Part shown: positions 26,894-36,482 of the stretch, piece by piece | Numbering within the stretch: the stretch's first letter is position 1 | How the letters are laid out: each line of letters opens with the position of its first letter | Assembly: GCA_021795395.1 (NCBI GenBank) | Contig: JAJYPN010000007.1 | Coordinates: 1 to 64,000, forward strand | Direction: 5' to 3' | DNA from: Pseudomonadota bacterium | GTDB lineage: Bacteria > Pseudomonadota > Gammaproteobacteria > Burkholderiales > Sulfuriferulaceae | DNA: 64,000 nt | The notes under the pieces: model-generated | What the model was told of the DNA's origin: nothing | Databases searched by the model: none | What the model saw: the letters and a program-made list of their open reading frames with translations, nothing else | Program-made: the position numbers and the translations under genes

Positions 26894-27742
26894 TCACGAA
26901 AAATGCGCACGTATGATTTCCAGCAAGGCTTCGGCGAGCTCCGGGTCGTCCGTCACCGGACTCACCAGCGCAGCTTTACACGCCTCAAGTGGCGTTATGC
27001 CGGCTGCCATCATATTCGCCGCATACACCAGCGCGCGCGTCGACGTCGCCTCGTCCAGTCCGTGATCCTTCAAGGTCCGTGCCCGGCGGCCGGCGGCAAC
27101 CAGCGGCGCAAGCTGCGCTTCCGCCAGTTCGGGAACTTCGTTGCGGAGAATCTTGCGTTCGATGTCTTCGTTGGGGTAATTGAAATCAATGCCGATAAAG
27201 CGCTGTTTGGTCGAGGGTTTCAAATCTTTCAACACGGTCTGGTAACCGGGGTTGTAAGAGATGACCAGCATGAAATCTTCATGCGCCTCGATTTCCTGGC
27301 CCTTTTTCTCCAGCGGCAATTGCCGCCGGTGATCGGTCAGCGGATGAATAATGACGGTACTGTCGGTACGGGCTTCGACGATTTCATCCAGATAACAGAT
27401 GGCGCCGGCTTTGACAGCACGGGTTAACGGGCCGTCCTGCCAGACGGTTTGCTCACCTTCGAGCAAAAAGCGTCCCACCAGATCCGAACTGGTCAGATCT
27501 TCGTGACACGAAACCGTTACCAGCGGACGCTGCAAACGCCATGCCATGGCTTCGAGAAAACGGGTTTTGCCGCAACCGGTCGGTCCCTTGAGCATGACCG
27601 GCAGACGCTTTTTGTAAGCAGCCTCGAAAATCTCGATTTCATTGCCTTGCGCTTCGTAATACGGCCCGGCCGCAGTATCCTCCACCGGCATTTGTATGAT
27701 ATCGCGCTCGACTCCGCGCAATCGATTCAAAAAACCTTTCAT
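26894..27742 (-). CDS. cbbQ: CbbQ-like AAA+ ATPase (MoxR family)
   Basis: 282 residues from the ATG at 27742 (GGAG 6 nt upstream). Walker A is G-P-T-G-C-G-K-T, Walker B is A-I-C-Y-L-D-E-I, sensor 1 is V-I-S-Y-N-P-G-Y, and S-T-K-Q-R-F follows. P-Y-Y-E-A[12 protein letters not shown] at the N terminus and the closing T-D-D-P-E-L-A are typical of CbbQ/NorQ. It forms hexamers that work with CbbO on RuBisCO. The start overlaps the stop of the upstream 137-residue gene by ATGA, so the three genes are one operon. NorQ is the alternative name for close relatives. Confidence 0.82.
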   Translation of the reverse strand: MKGFLNRLRGVERDIIQMPVEDTAAGPYYEAQGNEIEIFEAAYKKRLPVMLKGPTGCGKTRFLEAMAWRLQRPLVTVSCHEDLTSSDLVGRFLLEGEQTVWQDGPLTRAVKAGAICYLDEIVEARTDSTVIIHPLTDHRRQLPLEKKGQEIEAHEDFMLVISYNPGYQTVLKDLKPSTKQRFIGIDFNYPNEDIERKILRNEVPELAEAQLAPLVAAGRRARTLKDHGLDEATSTRALVYAANMMAAGITPLEACKAALVSPVTDDPELAEALLEIIRAHFS

Positions 27743-28152
27743 GCCATCTCCAGACGCGCTTCGCGCATACAACGTGTTTTCATAAACAAATAAACATGGC
27801 GCAGGGTGCGCACCGCCATTTTTTCCGGATGCTGCGGCAAGGCATCGCACCGGTCCATAGTTATACAATTGCGGTAATACACAAGTTCCCGGCAATTATC
27901 GCGGATAGTATTCCACGAAGGGTCGCCTTTGATCAGTGCTTTAAATACATCGAGCAAGTCGTCGTCCGGGTTGGGAACGGCTTTTTCGCCGACATCGACG
28001 ATATACGCAATGATCAGCTGTTTGATCAATTGCATCGTTTGTTCAACGGTGCCGAGCAAATTCAGCGATAGCCGCTCATTCAAAATACGTTCGAGATCGG
28101 TGATTTGCTCATCGACCTGTTCAAAAGTCTGTATTAACGCGTGATGATCCAT
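27739..28152 (-). CDS. Unrecognised first gene of the cbbQO operon
   Basis: 137 residues, cytoplasmic, mostly helical. The first 70 residues suggest a coiled-coil start ([19 protein letters not shown]) and amphipathic helices; the rest has R-E-L-V-Y-Y-R-N-C and [14 protein letters not shown]. Three cysteines occur but no metal motif. I do not recognise a family. Its overlap with cbbQ shows translational coupling, so it may be an adaptor or assembly factor for the CbbQO complex; that role is inference. The Shine-Dalgarno is weak. Confidence 0.75.
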   Translation of the reverse strand: MDHHALIQTFEQVDEQITDLERILNERLSLNLLGTVEQTMQLIKQLIIAYIVDVGEKAVPNPDDDLLDVFKALIKGDPSWNTIRDNCRELVYYRNCITMDRCDALPQHPEKMAVRTLRHVYLFMKTRCMREARLEMA

Positions 28153-28254
28153 TTCTGACTAGACCGAATAGAAGATTAAGAATAAAATTGCCAGGATTAA
28201 GATACCAATACTCGATTATTTTACTCAACTTTACACACAAATGGAAATGCTGAT

Positions 28255-28578
28255 ATGAAAAAGCTGGTCAAACTCGTCAAGCTCAATAACCTGGAATACA
28301 ACGCCAATCGCGATCCAGCCGTATACCGGCGTTTAGCCAACGAGGGTTTTCGTATTCAGGCGCTGATAAACGGAGAAGGTCCTGTCAAATGCGTATTGAC
28401 CGATGCCAACAATAAGGTCATCAATGAGCAGACGGTCAACGCCCCGGCCACTTATACGCATGAAGTCAGTTTCGCCACTCCCGGCGTCCGGGTAGTGACA
28501 TTGAACATCACCGGAAACAACGGAAAATTCACCCAGGACATACTTCTGGATGTCATGGAACACGCCTGGATCGGTTGA
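28255..28578 (+). CDS. Small beta-rich protein of unknown function
   Basis: 107 residues from the ATG at 28255. No signal peptide: the N terminus is basic (K-K-L-V-K-L-V-K-L). Alternating hydrophobic pattern suggests about seven strands in an Ig-like sandwich (V-K-C-V-L-T-D-A, Y-T-H-E-V-S-F-A, G-V-R-V-V-T-L-N-I-T-G), ending M-E-H-A-W-I-G. No family recognised. It is divergent from the cbbQO operon across 102 nt that must hold both promoters, so a shared function in carbon fixation is possible but unproven. It ends in the hairpin at 28594. Confidence 0.65.
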   Translation: MKKLVKLVKLNNLEYNANRDPAVYRRLANEGFRIQALINGEGPVKCVLTDANNKVINEQTVNAPATYTHEVSFATPGVRVVTLNITGNNGKFTQDILLDVMEHAWIG

Positions 28579-28593
28579 ACGAACCATCTGAAC

Positions 28594-28620
28594 GAAATCA
28601 GGCGGCTTTCGCCTGATTTC
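28594..28620. terminator. Bidirectional hairpin between convergent genes
   Basis: Perfect 11-bp stem GAAATCAGGCG/CGCCTGATTTC with a 5-nt loop, lying between the small beta-rich gene and the convergent holD-like gene. The T tract is short on both sides. Confidence 0.7.
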
Positions 28621-28632
28621 AAAGATACACCA

Positions 28633-29094
28633 TTATGCGTTGTATCGACACCAGTCTGCCCATAATCTGCCCTTTAGTTCAGGCTGCGCCAGCAAATCCG
28701 CCGGGTGCGCGCTAAAGAATACCGGCAAATCCTTCCAGATCGCTTTCGATACTGCCGTTAACGGCACGATATCGAGCTTGTTGGCCGCTTCTGCTCCGGC
28801 CAGCCATAGCCACGATATCGTGTTACGCTCAGCCGCATCGAGCAAACCTGCGCGATCGACCTCGATATCAGCCCCCCGCTGCAATTGCATTGCAAACAAT
28901 AAATTCGTGAACAGCGTTTCTTCGTCTCCGCTCAAGGGCCGGGGTAACAATGCCCATCCATCGGCGCCCTGCGCTGTCGAAATTTCTACCGCCGTCCATG
29001 CATCAGTCGCGATCGAAGCTGGCTCGCGACACGATTCGCGCAATTGCCACAGAGGCATCAGCTCCAGCTCTACCAGCAACGCATTATTCGACAT
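28633..29094 (-). CDS. holD: HolD-like protein, probable DNA polymerase III psi subunit
   Basis: 153 residues. Weak but coherent likeness to HolD: an N-terminal E-L-M-P-L-W-Q-L-R, a central alpha/beta body with S-W-L-W-L-A-G, and a final L-K-G-R-L-W-A-D-W-C-R-Y that matches the R-A-x-L-W-Q-Q-I-C-x-Y end of E. coli psi. In E. coli holD directly precedes rimI; here the gene follows and overlaps rimI by 11 nt, which supports the call. Psi, with chi, links the clamp loader to SSB. Sequence likeness alone would not decide it. Confidence 0.6.
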   Translation of the reverse strand: MSNNALLVELELMPLWQLRESCREPASIATDAWTAVEISTAQGADGWALLPRPLSGDEETLFTNLLFAMQLQRGADIEVDRAGLLDAAERNTISWLWLAGAEAANKLDIVPLTAVSKAIWKDLPVFFSAHPADLLAQPELKGRLWADWCRYNA

Positions 29095-29557
29095 ACGATA
29101 AATCCAGGCACATTATCAGCGCATCTTCACGTCCGGCCGGCGCCGGATAATAATTCCTGCGCACCGCGACATCGACGAAACCCAGACCGCTATACAAACG
29201 ATACGCTATCGTATTGGAAGGTCTGACTTCGAGCCATATCGACCCGATGTCATCCTGCCGGACCTTGTTCACTAATTTTTGCATCAATTGCCGCCCCCAT
29301 CCAGCCCCTTGCCATTCGGGCACGATGGTGAAATTGAGCAGATGCGCTTCGCCGGCTGCCAGCAAAATCACCGCATAACCGATAATGTCGTTCTCGATCT
29401 GATATATGCAACAATCATACCCCGCACTCAGCGAATCGGCGAAATTTCCGGTTGTCCAGGGATATGGATAACATTGCGCGTCCAACCGGGCTATTTCCGG
29501 CACGTCGGCCATCGACATGGGCCGCAGCAGAGCATCGGGATACAGGACGGCGCTCAT
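29084..29557 (-). CDS. rimI: Ribosomal protein S18-alanine N-acetyltransferase
   Basis: 157 residues, GNAT fold. The acetyl-CoA loop is E-W-Q-G-A-G-W-G-R-Q-L-M; I-W-L-E-V-R-P-S-N and A-Y-R-L-Y-x-G-L-G-F are GNAT/RimI markers. Acetylates the N terminus of S18. Overlaps tsaB by 4 nt (ATGA) and the holD-like gene by 11 nt, giving the common tsaB-rimI pair. Confidence 0.93.
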   Translation of the reverse strand: MSAVLYPDALLRPMSMADVPEIARLDAQCYPYPWTTGNFADSLSAGYDCCIYQIENDIIGYAVILLAAGEAHLLNFTIVPEWQGAGWGRQLMQKLVNKVRQDDIGSIWLEVRPSNTIAYRLYSGLGFVDVAVRRNYYPAPAGREDALIMCLDLSYVE

Positions 29558-30225
29558 CGTTCGCTGATTTTAAGCGCTACTTTATTGCGGATATATAACG
29601 GGAGCGCCGATTCCGCGGCGCAACCGCCCTCTTTCGCGAATTGCCCGGCCGCCAGTATGGCGATCTGCCTGGCGTACGGATAACAGTTTTCGGTTACAAG
29701 GTTCAAGGCGCCACCGAATTGTGACATCAGTACGGCGGCATACGTCGCGAAGCCGTTACCGCAACCTGTCCAGCCGTCGCCGTCGAGACCAGGCATCTCC
29801 TCGGGTTTGCAGACGCCGGGGGCACGAATTTCCAGAATACTGCCATCGACTCGTGCATACAGGGCGTGATAGATCTCGCCCATACGCGCATCCAGGCACA
29901 CCAGCACCTTATCGCCGCCGCTTTCTGCCGCCATCGCTTGCAGGCTATTTATGCCGATAACCGGCAAATCAGCTGCAAAGGCGAGCCCCTGCGCGGCCGC
30001 GCAGCCTATTCTCAATCCGGTAAATGAACCGGGCCCCATCCCGAAAGCGATGCAGTCAAGCTGTTGCAGATCGATCCTGGCTTCTTCCAGTAAACTCCGA
30101 CATTGCGGCAACAGGAGTTGCGAATGCGTCTGACCCGCCCGCTCCGTCCGCTCCAGCAGGTTGCCCTCCAGCCACAAGGCGGCTGAACAATATTCGGTAG
30201 CCGTATCAAAAGCGAGAATTTTCAT
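29554..30225 (-). CDS. tsaB: tRNA threonylcarbamoyladenosine synthesis protein TsaB
   Basis: 223 residues, ASKHA fold. Opens M-K-I-L-A-F-D-T-A-T-E, then R-A-G-Q-T-H-S-Q-L-L-L-P and G-P-G-S-F-T-G-L-R-I-G, all family hallmarks. TsaB is the scaffold for TsaD/TsaE in making t6A37 of ANN-decoding tRNAs. The last 20 nt of the upstream HIRAN gene overlap its start. TsaD and TsaE are not in the window. Confidence 0.95.
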   Translation of the reverse strand: MKILAFDTATEYCSAALWLEGNLLERTERAGQTHSQLLLPQCRSLLEEARIDLQQLDCIAFGMGPGSFTGLRIGCAAAQGLAFAADLPVIGINSLQAMAAESGGDKVLVCLDARMGEIYHALYARVDGSILEIRAPGVCKPEEMPGLDGDGWTGCGNGFATYAAVLMSQFGGALNLVTENCYPYARQIAILAAGQFAKEGGCAAESALPLYIRNKVALKISER

Positions 30226-30601
30226 CGTTCAGGGTTTCATATACTTCGAACACGATTCTTTGCCAGGGGTCACGGCTGACAGTCAGGCGTACGATGCGTG
30301 CGTCGAGTCTGACGCCCTTATCCATGAGCCTGGCGAGTGCCGAATTATCCCGGCGTGGTACGTAGCCCAATTGCTGCCCGCGCCAATCCACACGTATTGC
30401 ATTATCATCATGCACATTGCCCGGTTCGCGCACCAGCGTCAGCGGATCGCCTTCATGCATTTTTTTCCATACCGATTTACCGGCATAATATTGAAATCCG
30501 GCCAACGGGGACGCCTGAATCAAAATTTGGCTGTCGATCTCGGTAGCATCAATGCAGAAAGACAAAAACCAAACCGATAATCCCAACCATGCCAGCTTCA
30601 T
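30206..30601 (-). CDS. HIRAN domain protein with signal peptide
   Basis: 131 residues. Residues 1-19 look like a cleavable signal peptide (W-L-G-L-S-V-W-F-L-S-F-C-I-D-A). The HIRAN domain spans about 28-105: F-Q-Y-Y-A-G, then L-V-R-E-P-x-N-x-H-D-D-N-A-I-R-V and L-G-Y-V-P-R-R-D-N. In eukaryotic HLTF this domain binds 3' DNA ends, but bacterial stand-alone secreted versions have no known ligand. It is 4 nt from the DsrE-like gene and overlaps tsaB by 20 nt. Confidence 0.8.
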   Translation of the reverse strand: MKLAWLGLSVWFLSFCIDATEIDSQILIQASPLAGFQYYAGKSVWKKMHEGDPLTLVREPGNVHDDNAIRVDWRGQQLGYVPRRDNSALARLMDKGVRLDARIVRLTVSRDPWQRIVFEVYETLNDENSRF

Positions 30602-30605
30602 GTCG

Positions 30606-30983
30606 TCAATAGCTGATCGATCGCCATTCGTCGTCCATTACCCGGCTTATGTATGCCGCACCGCCGGCAATTCCGGCGCATTCGGGAATAAGCGAATCGG
30701 GTTTGATTGCATAAGCGTCCAATGCTCCGCCGCAGGCAAAGAATTTCACGCCGAGGTCCGCGGCGTCTTTCATGAAACCGTATACCGATTTCTGCCTGTT
30801 TTCCGAAGGGTAGATAGTTTCCGCTGCGCCTTTCGCCAGCAATCGGGTCGCAGCGCTGGCGAAAAAAATTTCGACTTCGACATCCATGGCAGCAGCCGAG
30901 GCTGCCTGAAAAAAAGGGGTGCCGCATAAATGGGGCTGATCGGGGCTGATGGTCAACAACATCATCACCAGTTTTTCTGCCAT
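30606..30983 (-). CDS. DsrE family protein
   Basis: 125 residues from the ATG at 30983 (AGGAG 8 nt upstream). Rossmann-like DsrE/DsrF fold with V-M-M-L-L-T, A-M-D-V-E-V-E-I-F-F-A and the typical F-F-A-C-G-G-A-L near residue 83, where DsrE-like proteins keep a conserved cysteine. The family includes sulfur-relay carriers (TusD/DsrE), and sulfur trafficking is possible, but many singletons have no proven role. First gene of the operon leading to tsaB and rimI, and divergent from purL. Confidence 0.82.
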   Translation of the reverse strand: MAEKLVMMLLTISPDQPHLCGTPFFQAASAAAMDVEVEIFFASAATRLLAKGAAETIYPSENRQKSVYGFMKDAADLGVKFFACGGALDAYAIKPDSLIPECAGIAGGAAYISRVMDDEWRSISY

Positions 30984-31228
30984 GACATTCTCCTGAAGTT
31001 TTTATGAATCTTATTATGTCAGCTGTTGCTGATCCAGGGATAATCGTATCCCGCACCGAATATCATAACCTGATTGACAGCGGCTGGCTGCAAAAGTTGA
31101 TTTGATCAGCGAATCTGTCCACACGGTTCAATCCTGCATAGCGAAATGTGTTTGCATGCAATGACGGATTTTACGGCAGATCAAATCGTTTTTTGAGGTA
31201 AAATTCATTTTTATTTCAATCTCGATGC

Positions 31229-34200
31229 ATGATGGCAGAATTAATACGAATTCCCGGTGGTCGCGCGCTTTCTCAATTTCGCCTGGAGAAGCTCAGACTT
31301 GCGTTACCCGATTTTGTCTGTTCAGGCGCCCAGTACTGGCATTTTGTCGAAACTACCGGCGAATCAGGCAGTGAAGGACATAAACTGCTCCTCAAGCTCT
31401 TGACCTGCGGCGACGCATTTGTCTCGCAGAACCATGCGGACATGATACTGGCGATACCGCGGCTGGGTACAATTTCCCCCTGGTCTTCCAAGGCAACGGA
31501 TATTGCGCGGCATTGCGGTCTGAACGATATCGTTCGCATCGAGCGCGGGACGGCGTATTATTTTTCGCGTCACGACGGCAATCAACTGACCGCCGAAGAC
31601 AGAGCGTTCATCGCTCCGCACATTCACGACCGCATGACCGAGATTGTGGTCGATGAACTGGATCACGCGTATGCCTTGTTTCGGCATTTGCCTCCGCAGC
31701 CGTTGCATTACATCAATATTCTCGACAATGACGCACACGCGATGAACACCGCCAACGCGGAGCTGGGACTGGCGCTGTCGGACGACGAAATCGACTATCT
31801 GCTCAGCCATTTCATACGGCTCAACCGCAACCCTACCGATGTCGAGCTGACGATGTTCGCACAAGCCAATTCGGAACATTGCCGGCACAAGATATTCAAT
31901 GCAAACTGGATCATAGACGGCGAAACCCAAAATCAAACCCTATTCGGCATGATACGCGCAACTCATAGCCGCCATCCCGGAGGCACCGTGGTCGCCTATT
32001 CGGATAATTCTTCGGTCATTGCAGGAGCCGAGACCCAGCGTTTTTATCCCGACAAGGAAGGCCGTTACGCTTATCATCGAAGACTCACGCACATCCTGAT
32101 GAAAGTGGAGACCCACAACCACCCTACCGCCATCTCTCCTTTCCCAGGCGCCGCTACCGGTTCCGGCGGCGAAATCCGCGATGAAGGCGCTACCGGGACC
32201 GGCTCCAAGCCCAAAGCAGGATTATGCGGTTTTTCGGTATCGAATCTGCGTATTCCGGATTTTCTCCAGCCCTGGGAAAAATTTCAGAATACCGCTTCGG
32301 GCTATGGCAAACCCCAACGCATCGCTTCGGCCTTGCAAATCATGATCGACGGACCGCTCGGCGCAGCTGCGTTCAACAACGAATTCGGCCGTCCGAATCT
32401 GGCGGGATATTTCCGGACTTTCGAAGAATTATGCGACGGCGATATGCGCGGTTATCACAAACCCGTCATGCTAGCGGGCGGAGTCGGCAATATCGATGCC
32501 GAACAATGTTTCAAAAAGCCGTTTGCGGCAGGCACGCTACTCGTCCAGCTCGGCGGCCCGGGCATGCTGATCGGTCTGGGCGGCGGCGCAGCATCGAGCA
32601 TGGCTACCGGCAGCAACGCCGAAAAGCTCGATTTTGATTCGGTGCAACGCGGCAATCCGGAAATGCAGCGCCGCGCGCAGGAAGTAATCGATCGATGCTG
32701 GCAACTGGGCGACAGCAATCCTATTCTTTCCATACACGATGTCGGCGCAGGTGGCATATCCAATGCCTTGCCCGAGCTGATAGATGGAGCTGGCCGAGGC
32801 GCAATCTTTCAATTGCGCGACGTGCCGCTGGAAGAATCGGGCATGTCGCCGCGCGAAATCTGGTCGAATGAAGCGCAGGAACGGTATGTCCTGGCTCTCG
32901 CACCGGCTGATCTGGAGCTTTTTCGCCGGATTTGCGAACGCGAACGCTGCCCGTTTGCCGTCGTCGGCATTGCAACGGATGCGCCTCGCCTAACCGTTCA
33001 GGATAATTTATTGGCCGAAACTCCGGTCGATATGGATATGTCGGTGCTGTTGGGAAAACCGCCGCAGATGACGCGCTCAGTCAATCGCGTCCACCGTCAA
33101 CTCCCTTCGCTCGAATTGTCGGACATGGATATCGCCGAAGCGGCGATACGCGTATTGCATTTACCCAGCGTCGCTTCCAAATCGTTTTTGATCCATATCG
33201 GCGATCGGACGGTCGGCGGCTATACTGCGCGCGATCAAATGGTCGGTCCATGGCAGGTTCCGGTCGCCGATGTAGCCGTCACCACCATGAGCCATACCGG
33301 TTACGCCGGGGAGGTCTTTGCCATCGGCGAACGCGCTCCGCTTGCCTTGATCGATGCGCCGGCATCCGGACGCATGGCGATAGCGGAAGCATTGACCAAT
33401 ATCGCCGCGGCGCGTATCGATAAGATCGGCGACATCAAATTATCCGCGAACTGGATGGCGGCAACCGGATTCCCCGGCGAAGACGCCGCCTTGTTCGATA
33501 CCGTAAAAGCCGTGAGCATGGAACTTTGCCCTGCACTGGGCATCAGTATACCCGTCGGCAAGGATTCCTTGTCGATGCGCAGTACCTGGCAAGAGCATGG
33601 GGAAAATAAGGCAGTAACCGCCCCGCTGTCGCTGATTATTACGGCCTTTGCCCCGACAGCCGACGCCCGTTCGACTCTCACGCCTCAACTTCGCACCGAT
33701 CAGGGCGATACCGATCTGATCCTCGTCGATCTCGGCCGCGGCCGCAATCGTCTGGGCGGCTCGGCCCTGGCGCAGGTGTATAAGCAGATCGGCAACAGCT
33801 GTCCGGACATTTATTCCCCGCAGCAGCTCACGGCTTTTTTCAGCATCATCCAGGATTTGAAAGCGCGGCAGTTATTGCTGGCCTATCATGACCGCTCCGA
33901 CGGCGGTTTGTGGACGACCCTATGCGAAATGGCTTTCGCAGGATATTGCGGCATCAGCATTGATTGCGACGAGTTATGTCAGAATTTCACTGCCGAGGAA
34001 GACGGAAACAATCCCGACGAAGACGAAACCTCGTTTGTTGCCCCGCAACCCGACGATCCCGATTATATTCTGGGTGCGCTGTTCAATGAAGAATGCGGTG
34101 CCGTGCTTCAGGTTCGGCGCTCCGATACAGCACAGGTCTTGCAGACATTTTTCATTGCCGGATTGCGCAGCGAAGTACACGTCATCGGCATGCCGAATTC

Positions 34201-35185
34201 AAATGACCGGATCAGCATACGCCGCCACGGCAAGGATCTGCTGAATTTCAGCCGTACCGAACTGTATCGGGCCTGGCACGAAACCGGTTATCACATACAA
34301 AGACTGCGCGATAATCCGCGATGTGCTGAGAGCGAGTTTGCCCACATTCAGGATGAAACCGATCCAGGCAGATTCTTCAAGTTATGCTTCGACCCGGAAA
34401 TCGACTGGACCGTAGGCGGCAACAAACCGCGCATAGCAATAGTGCGCGAGCAGGGCGTGAACGGCGAGGTAGAAATGGCAGCCGCTTTCGATCGTGCAGG
34501 CTTTGAAGCGATCGATGTACACATGAGCGACATATTGGCCGGTCGCATCAGCTTGCAGGATTTCCATGGTCTGGCGGCGTGCGGCGGATTTTCCTACGGG
34601 GACGTGCTCGGCGCCGGTGAAGGCTGGGCCAAGTCCATCCTGTTCAATTCGCGCGCGCGCCAGCAATTCGAGGCTTTTTTTAACCGCAGTGACAGTTTTG
34701 CGCTCGGCGTCTGCAATGGCTGCCAGATGATGAGCAATCTGAAATCGATCATACCCGGCGCGCAGTTCTGGCCCAAATTTACCCGAAACATTTCGGAACA
34801 ATTCGAAGCGCGCTTTGTCATGGTAGAAGTCACCGACAGTCCCTCTATCCTGTTCGCCGACATGCAAGGCAGCCAGATGCCCATCGTCGTCGCACACGGC
34901 GAAGGATACGCCAACTTCAGCCAGACCGGCGATGCCGACCGCGTTATCGGGGCTTTGCGTTTTATCGATCATCGCGGCCAGCCTACCGAAACGTACCCGC
35001 TCAACCCTAACGGCTCGGCCGGCGGGTTGACCGGCGTTACCAGCGACAACGGTCGGTTTACCATCATGATGCCGCATCCGGAACGGGTATTCCGCGCCAT
35101 CCAGCACAGTTGGCAGGGTGACTGCAATCGGGAAAACGGTCCCTGGCTACGGTTATTCCAAAATGCGAGGAAATGGGTACAATAA
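31229..35185 (+). CDS. purL: Phosphoribosylformylglycinamidine synthase
   Basis: 1318 residues, the large single-chain PurL (E. coli 1295). Converts FGAR, glutamine and ATP to FGAM in purine synthesis. N-terminal PurS-like region, then the FGAM synthase core with [18 protein letters not shown] and P-F-P-G-A-A-T-G; C-terminal class I amidotransferase with the nucleophile C1162 in G-V-C-N-G-C-Q and the His in [10 protein letters not shown] 25-residue acidic insert (about 922-946, [12 protein letters not shown]) is unusual. ATGs stand in tandem at 31229 and 31232. Followed 4 nt later by the NifU-domain gene. Confidence 0.97.
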   Translation: MMAELIRIPGGRALSQFRLEKLRLALPDFVCSGAQYWHFVETTGESGSEGHKLLLKLLTCGDAFVSQNHADMILAIPRLGTISPWSSKATDIARHCGLNDIVRIERGTAYYFSRHDGNQLTAEDRAFIAPHIHDRMTEIVVDELDHAYALFRHLPPQPLHYINILDNDAHAMNTANAELGLALSDDEIDYLLSHFIRLNRNPTDVELTMFAQANSEHCRHKIFNANWIIDGETQNQTLFGMIRATHSRHPGGTVVAYSDNSSVIAGAETQRFYPDKEGRYAYHRRLTHILMKVETHNHPTAISPFPGAATGSGGEIRDEGATGTGSKPKAGLCGFSVSNLRIPDFLQPWEKFQNTASGYGKPQRIASALQIMIDGPLGAAAFNNEFGRPNLAGYFRTFEELCDGDMRGYHKPVMLAGGVGNIDAEQCFKKPFAAGTLLVQLGGPGMLIGLGGGAASSMATGSNAEKLDFDSVQRGNPEMQRRAQEVIDRCWQLGDSNPILSIHDVGAGGISNALPELIDGAGRGAIFQLRDVPLEESGMSPREIWSNEAQERYVLALAPADLELFRRICERERCPFAVVGIATDAPRLTVQDNLLAETPVDMDMSVLLGKPPQMTRSVNRVHRQLPSLELSDMDIAEAAIRVLHLPSVASKSFLIHIGDRTVGGYTARDQMVGPWQVPVADVAVTTMSHTGYAGEVFAIGERAPLALIDAPASGRMAIAEALTNIAAARIDKIGDIKLSANWMAATGFPGEDAALFDTVKAVSMELCPALGISIPVGKDSLSMRSTWQEHGENKAVTAPLSLIITAFAPTADARSTLTPQLRTDQGDTDLILVDLGRGRNRLGGSALAQVYKQIGNSCPDIYSPQQLTAFFSIIQDLKARQLLLAYHDRSDGGLWTTLCEMAFAGYCGISIDCDELCQNFTAEEDGNNPDEDETSFVAPQPDDPDYILGALFNEECGAVLQVRRSDTAQVLQTFFIAGLRSEVHVIGMPNSNDRISIRRHGKDLLNFSRTELYRAWHETGYHIQRLRDNPRCAESEFAHIQDETDPGRFFKLCFDPEIDWTVGGNKPRIAIVREQGVNGEVEMAAAFDRAGFEAIDVHMSDILAGRISLQDFHGLAACGGFSYGDVLGAGEGWAKSILFNSRARQQFEAFFNRSDSFALGVCNGCQMMSNLKSIIPGAQFWPKFTRNISEQFEARFVMVEVTDSPSILFADMQGSQMPIVVAHGEGYANFSQTGDADRVIGALRFIDHRGQPTETYPLNPNGSAGGLTGVTSDNGRFTIMMPHPERVFRAIQHSWQGDCNRENGPWLRLFQNARKWVQ

Positions 35186-35189
35186 GCCT

Positions 35190-35630
35190 ATGTCTACAGA
35201 AAAAACCATGCCCATACGTCGTTTTTCAGCGGAAGAATTGACTCGGCGCAATGTTGAAATGGGCGTCGACGATATACGTTGGTACGAGGAAGATGAGCTC
35301 GACGAACTCGAAGCCAGCGATCCGCTGCTGGCCGCACGCATCGCCCAGCGCCAGGCCAGAATCGAGAAACTCAAACCCTATGCCGCTAACGGCATCGCTC
35401 CCCCCATGACTCCGGAAGCATTGACCGACGTACTCGAAGAAGCCCGCGCAGTCTTGTTGCGCGATGGCGGCGATCTGGAACTGGTCGAGATTCGCGACAC
35501 CGTGGTACGCGTTCGGCTCAAGGGAGCATGCGTAGGTTGCCCCAATTCGGTACTCGATTTGAAAAATGTAGTGGAAAAAATCGTACGGCGCACATTTCCG
35601 CAAGTCACGGCTGTGCAAAATGTGTACTGA
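35190..35630 (+). CDS. NifU C-terminal-like domain protein
   Basis: 146 residues from the ATG at 35190 (M-S-T-E-K-T); a second ATG at 35208 is also possible. Residues 1-65 are acidic and helical (W-Y-E-E-D-E-L-D-E-L-E). The C-terminal 75 residues are a NifU-type scaffold domain with the Fe-S cysteines in K-G-A-C-V-G-C-P-N-S and D-L-K-N-V-V-E-K-I-V. Likely carries or transfers an Fe-S cluster. It sits 4 nt after purL; co-transcription is probable but may be incidental. Confidence 0.85.
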   Translation: MSTEKTMPIRRFSAEELTRRNVEMGVDDIRWYEEDELDELEASDPLLAARIAQRQARIEKLKPYAANGIAPPMTPEALTDVLEEARAVLLRDGGDLELVEIRDTVVRVRLKGACVGCPNSVLDLKNVVEKIVRRTFPQVTAVQNVY

Positions 35631-35709
35631 ACCCATTGGCGACCTGGGTGGATGCACGTTAATAGGCAACGAGCCAGATTGTTTTGTCGCTACGGATACA
35701 ACACCGTTA

Positions 35710-36126
35710 TCAGGGTGCAATCTGTAATTTATCAGGAGTGGCGACTACGATCGGCGGTTTGGGCTGATGCGTCAGCAACCATTTCTGTTTTACCGCCAAC
35801 TGCTTCCTCGGCGGCAGACGTTTCAATTTACGATAATTTTGCCGTGCCAGCGCTCTTTGCTGGCTGGTCAGCTCGCTCCAGGTCGTCAAGCGCTTCTGGA
35901 AACGGCGCTGCTGTTCCGGTTTCAGTTTCGGGTACTTCGCCGCGATCGCGAGTAATCTCTTGCGTTGCATTTCGCTCATGCCGTCCCATTTGGCTTTTAC
36001 AGGCGCCAGTATGGTTTGCTGTGCGGGCGACAGGCCAATCCACGCCGGTTCGGCCGACCACGCCGGGTATGCGCAGCATAGCAGGTATCCCAGCACTGTC
36101 AGTATGCGGAAGAATTGCTGACCCAT
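35710..36126 (-). CDS. DUF3106 family periplasmic protein
   Basis: 138 residues with a signal peptide (L-T-V-L-G-Y-L-L-C-C-A-Y-P-A-W-S-A, cut at about 24). The mature part is Trp/Gln/Arg rich with repeated helices: L-S-P-A-Q-Q-x-I-L-A-P, W-D-x-M-S-E-x-Q-R-K-R-L-L-A-I-A, and W-x-x-L-T-S-x-Q-R. This is the DUF3106 pattern, common in betaproteobacteria and similar in style to Spy/CpxP-like helical periplasmic proteins. Overlaps the DUF3619 gene by 28 nt, third in the sigma-factor operon. Confidence 0.85.
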   Translation of the reverse strand: MGQQFFRILTVLGYLLCCAYPAWSAEPAWIGLSPAQQTILAPVKAKWDGMSEMQRKRLLAIAAKYPKLKPEQQRRFQKRLTTWSELTSQQRALARQNYRKLKRLPPRKQLAVKQKWLLTHQPKPPIVVATPDKLQIAP

Positions 36127-36482
36127 TTGCTCAGATGTCCATCCAGATATGCGTTGACAGGTAAATCGCCGGTTAACAGCTCGGTATCTATACTTACGGT
36201 ATTATCGTCCTTGCCGTTGCCGCCGGCTTGCCAGACAGCCGTGCCGCCGCCCAACGCCAGAACGAGCAGCATGCCTGCCAGACCCAGTCTGTGCTGACGC
36301 ATCCACTCCGTCCATGTCACGCTATGACCGGAACTGTACGAATGGGCATACATGCCTTGCGTAGCAAGCGTACAGGCTTGTTCCCGGGCCAATCGAAGCC
36401 GCTCTGTAATTTCCGGGCGCAACAAGGGCAGACTGTCGTCAAGCATAGCGATCATTTCCCTGGCGTAAGCATCCTCATTCAT
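36099..36482 (-). CDS. DUF3619 family single-pass membrane protein, possible anti-sigma factor
   Basis: 127 residues. A cytoplasmic N-terminal part (1-68) with L-R-P-E-I-T-E-R-L-R-L-A-R-E-Q-A, one transmembrane helix (about 69-86, G-L-A-G-M-L-L-V-L-A-L-G-G-G), and a short periplasmic tail ending W-V-S-N-S-S-A-Y. It overlaps the sigma factor gene by 8 nt. This layout is what one expects of an anti-sigma factor, although no ZAS motif (HxxxCxxC) is present, so the role remains inference. Confidence 0.85.
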   Translation of the reverse strand: MNEDAYAREMIAMLDDSLPLLRPEITERLRLAREQACTLATQGMYAHSYSSGHSVTWTEWMRQHRLGLAGMLLVLALGGGTAVWQAGGNGKDDNTVSIDTELLTGDLPVNAYLDGHLSKWVSNSSAY

